A stretch of DNA of 6,183 nt from Alphaproteobacteria bacterium (GTDB lineage: Bacteria; Pseudomonadota; Alphaproteobacteria; Puniceispirillales; Puniceispirillaceae). Both the position numbers and the translations under genes were made by a program. Where the stretch lies: NCBI GenBank assembly GCA_011522945.1, contig WTHY01000060.1, forward strand, positions 1,740 through 7,922, written 5' to 3'. A model generated the notes under the pieces. The model searched no databases. It was not told the DNA's origin and worked only from the letters and a program-made list of their open reading frames with translations. The stretch's first letter is position 1. Each line of letters begins with the position of its first letter. Positions 4,876-6,183 of this stretch are shown piece by piece.

Positions 4876-6120
4876 ATGTTTTTTAGACATATTGCAGCTG
4901 CAACTGCACTCACAGCTCTGATGGGAACAACAGCATTTGCTGGCGATTGTGGCCCATCTGGCAAGTCAGTACGTATCCTGGGCTCAGACTTCCCAGCGAT
5001 TCAGGCTGTCGCAGGCACAGCAGAAGCGCATTGCGCAGCAAGTGCAGGCGAATTTACTGTCAATTTGCGTGATAATACACGTGATATGATGAACCAGGCT
5101 TTAACACCAAATCCAGCTGAGTACACATCTGTTATCGTTGCAAACTCAACATTAACACAGTTGATGAATGATGATCTTGTACGTCCGCTTAATGATCTGG
5201 TGGATAAGTATGGTGCACATCTCAATCCAAACCAGTTAATCACAATTGATGGCAAGGTGATGGCTGTTGCCTTTATGGCAAACTCACAGCACCTCTTCAC
5301 ACGTACAGACATCCTTGAGGCAGCTGGTGTGAGCGGAACACCAAAGACTGTTGAAGAGATGGTTGCAGCTGCGGAAAAAATCCGTGCCGCAGGCATCATG
5401 GAACATCCAATTGCAATGAACATGAAAGTCGGTTGGAACGTGGGTGAAGTCTTCAACCTCTTCTATTTTGCAAATGGTGGCGAGCTGTTCAAGCCAGGCT
5501 CTGCTGAGCCAAATGTAAACAGCCCGGCTGGTGTTGCGGCGCTGAACTCAATCGCATCATTGCTAGAATACACACACCCAGACCATCTAAGCCATGCGTC
5601 TAACGAAACACAGGCTTTATGGGAAGCTGGTCAGGCTGCCATGGCTATCATGTGGGGCTCACGTGGTGGCGCTGTGCTAGATGATGAAGGCTCAACAGCT
5701 GAAGTGACATCAAACACACTTCTATCTGCTGCACCTACAGCTAATGGCGGCTCAACACCTGCTGCCACATTATGGTGGGATGGTATTACAATTGCCAAAA
5801 ATATCCCTGATGCAGATGCAGAAGCCTCTTTCGCTGCGCTTGTCGGCGGCCTAACAGGCGACCTCATGGCTGAACATAATGATAAGGCTATCTGGCTCAT
5901 CGATGGCTTCAAGCCAGGACCAGCTGCTGCAGGCGTATCCGCAACAGCCTCTGCTGGTGCAAAACCATACCCGATGATCCCATACATCAACCTGATGCAT
6001 AATGCACTCGGCTCTGAACTTGTTGACTTCTACAAAGGCAATGAAAGTGCTGAAGATGCCCTGGCTGACGTTGAAGCCGCCTATATCACAGCTGCTAAAG
6101 AAGCTGGATATCTAAACTAA
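4876..6120 (+). CDS. ABC transporter periplasmic solute-binding protein, family 1 (sugar type)
   Basis: This 414-residue protein is the right length for a family-1 (UgpB/MalE-like) binding protein, which captures a sugar in the periplasm and delivers it to membrane permeases. A clear Sec signal peptide (Arg4, hydrophobic core about 6-19, then TAFA) predicts cleavage after Ala22, giving a soluble protein; there is no lipobox. The mature chain has Cys25 and Cys53, a likely disulfide. Family-like stretches include the strand SVRILGSDF (31-39), GKVMAVAFMANSQHLFTRTDI (about 116-136, the usual region that begins lobe 2), AAMAIMWGS (254-262) and WWDGITIAK (300-308), with aromatic residues suited to sugar stacking. 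It lies directly after the ATPase gene, and permease genes are expected downstream. Codon choice strongly favours NCA codons (ACA, GCA, CCA, TCA) compared with the EamA and hydrolase genes. The substrate is not identifiable from sequence alone. Confidence 0.93.
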   Translation: MFFRHIAAATALTALMGTTAFAGDCGPSGKSVRILGSDFPAIQAVAGTAEAHCAASAGEFTVNLRDNTRDMMNQALTPNPAEYTSVIVANSTLTQLMNDDLVRPLNDLVDKYGAHLNPNQLITIDGKVMAVAFMANSQHLFTRTDILEAAGVSGTPKTVEEMVAAAEKIRAAGIMEHPIAMNMKVGWNVGEVFNLFYFANGGELFKPGSAEPNVNSPAGVAALNSIASLLEYTHPDHLSHASNETQALWEAGQAAMAIMWGSRGGAVLDDEGSTAEVTSNTLLSAAPTANGGSTPAATLWWDGITIAKNIPDADAEASFAALVGGLTGDLMAEHNDKAIWLIDGFKPGPAAAGVSATASAGAKPYPMIPYINLMHNALGSELVDFYKGNESAEDALADVEAAYITAAKEAGYLN

Positions 6121-6128
6121 ACAAAAAC

Positions 6129-6156
6129 GCTAGGAGACCGCTCAAGGCCTCCTAGC
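6129..6156 (+). terminator. Stem-loop after the binding-protein gene
   Basis: GCTAGGAG (6129-6136) and CTCCTAGC (6149-6156) form a perfect 8-bp stem with a 12-base loop; CC/GG inside the loop can add two pairs past one mismatch. It begins nine bases after the stop codon. What follows is AATTCCTTTATAAA rather than a true T-run, so I favour a partial terminator or RNA-stabilising stem between the binding-protein gene and expected permease genes over a strong intrinsic terminator. Confidence 0.5.
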
Positions 6157-6183
6157 AATTCCTTTATAAATCTAAGGGCTAAA

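Noticed and set aside
5001..5990. Two minus-strand open frames (119 and 151 codons) inside the binding-protein gene
   Set aside because: Both are antisense shadows of a continuous, well-supported secreted protein gene; they are low in complexity and lack ribosome sites.

Overview
The window looks like a piece of a bacterial chromosome, most likely from a marine-type alphaproteobacterium. I infer this from the gene families (paired DMT/EamA exporters, a COG3618-type amidohydrolase and a UgpC/MalK-type sugar ABC system), the moderately AT-rich composition and Shine-Dalgarno-led genes. No rRNA, tRNA or other marker gene is present, so the taxonomic guess is weak. I see no insertion sequence, integrase, CRISPR array or phage gene.

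Layout: (1) 66-977, minus strand, a ten-helix DMT/EamA transporter. (2) 978-1591, a long intergenic stretch with no convincing gene. It holds small inverted and direct repeats and ends in a striking array of eleven 11-bp tandem repeats that runs almost to the next start codon. (3) 1592-2440, plus strand, a second DMT/EamA transporter. (4) 2447-3316, minus strand, an amidohydrolase/lactonase-like TIM-barrel hydrolase, convergent with the previous gene with only 6 bp between the stop codons. (5) 3317-3736, a divergent regulatory region with two good palindromes (3610-3623 and 3647-3678) and a scatter of TGGCRC motifs. (6) 3737-4786, plus strand, a sugar-type ABC transporter ATPase, probably starting at TTG. 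(7) 4876-6120, plus strand, a periplasmic family-1 solute-binding protein, followed by a stem-loop at 6129-6156. Permease genes would be expected beyond the window edge.

How the genes may work together: the ATPase and binding protein are the first two genes of a carbohydrate uptake operon whose membrane subunits are not visible. The divergent amidohydrolase belongs to a family that contains sugar-lactone hydrolases (fuconolactonase and rhamnonolactonase types), so it may act on the imported sugar or its oxidised lactone. That link is inference from position. The 89-bp gap between ATPase and binding protein contains a plausible sigma70-like promoter with a perfect 14-bp palindrome over its -35/-10 spacer, so the binding protein may have its own controlled promoter.

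The most unusual element is the 11-bp repeat array at 1456-1576. Most units contain ATGA, and because 11 = 4x3 - 1, consecutive units spell four-codon mini-ORFs chained by ATGA stop/start overlaps. The last mini-ORF ends directly against the transporter start codon. Whether this is functional or a side effect of repeat slippage cannot be decided from the sequence.
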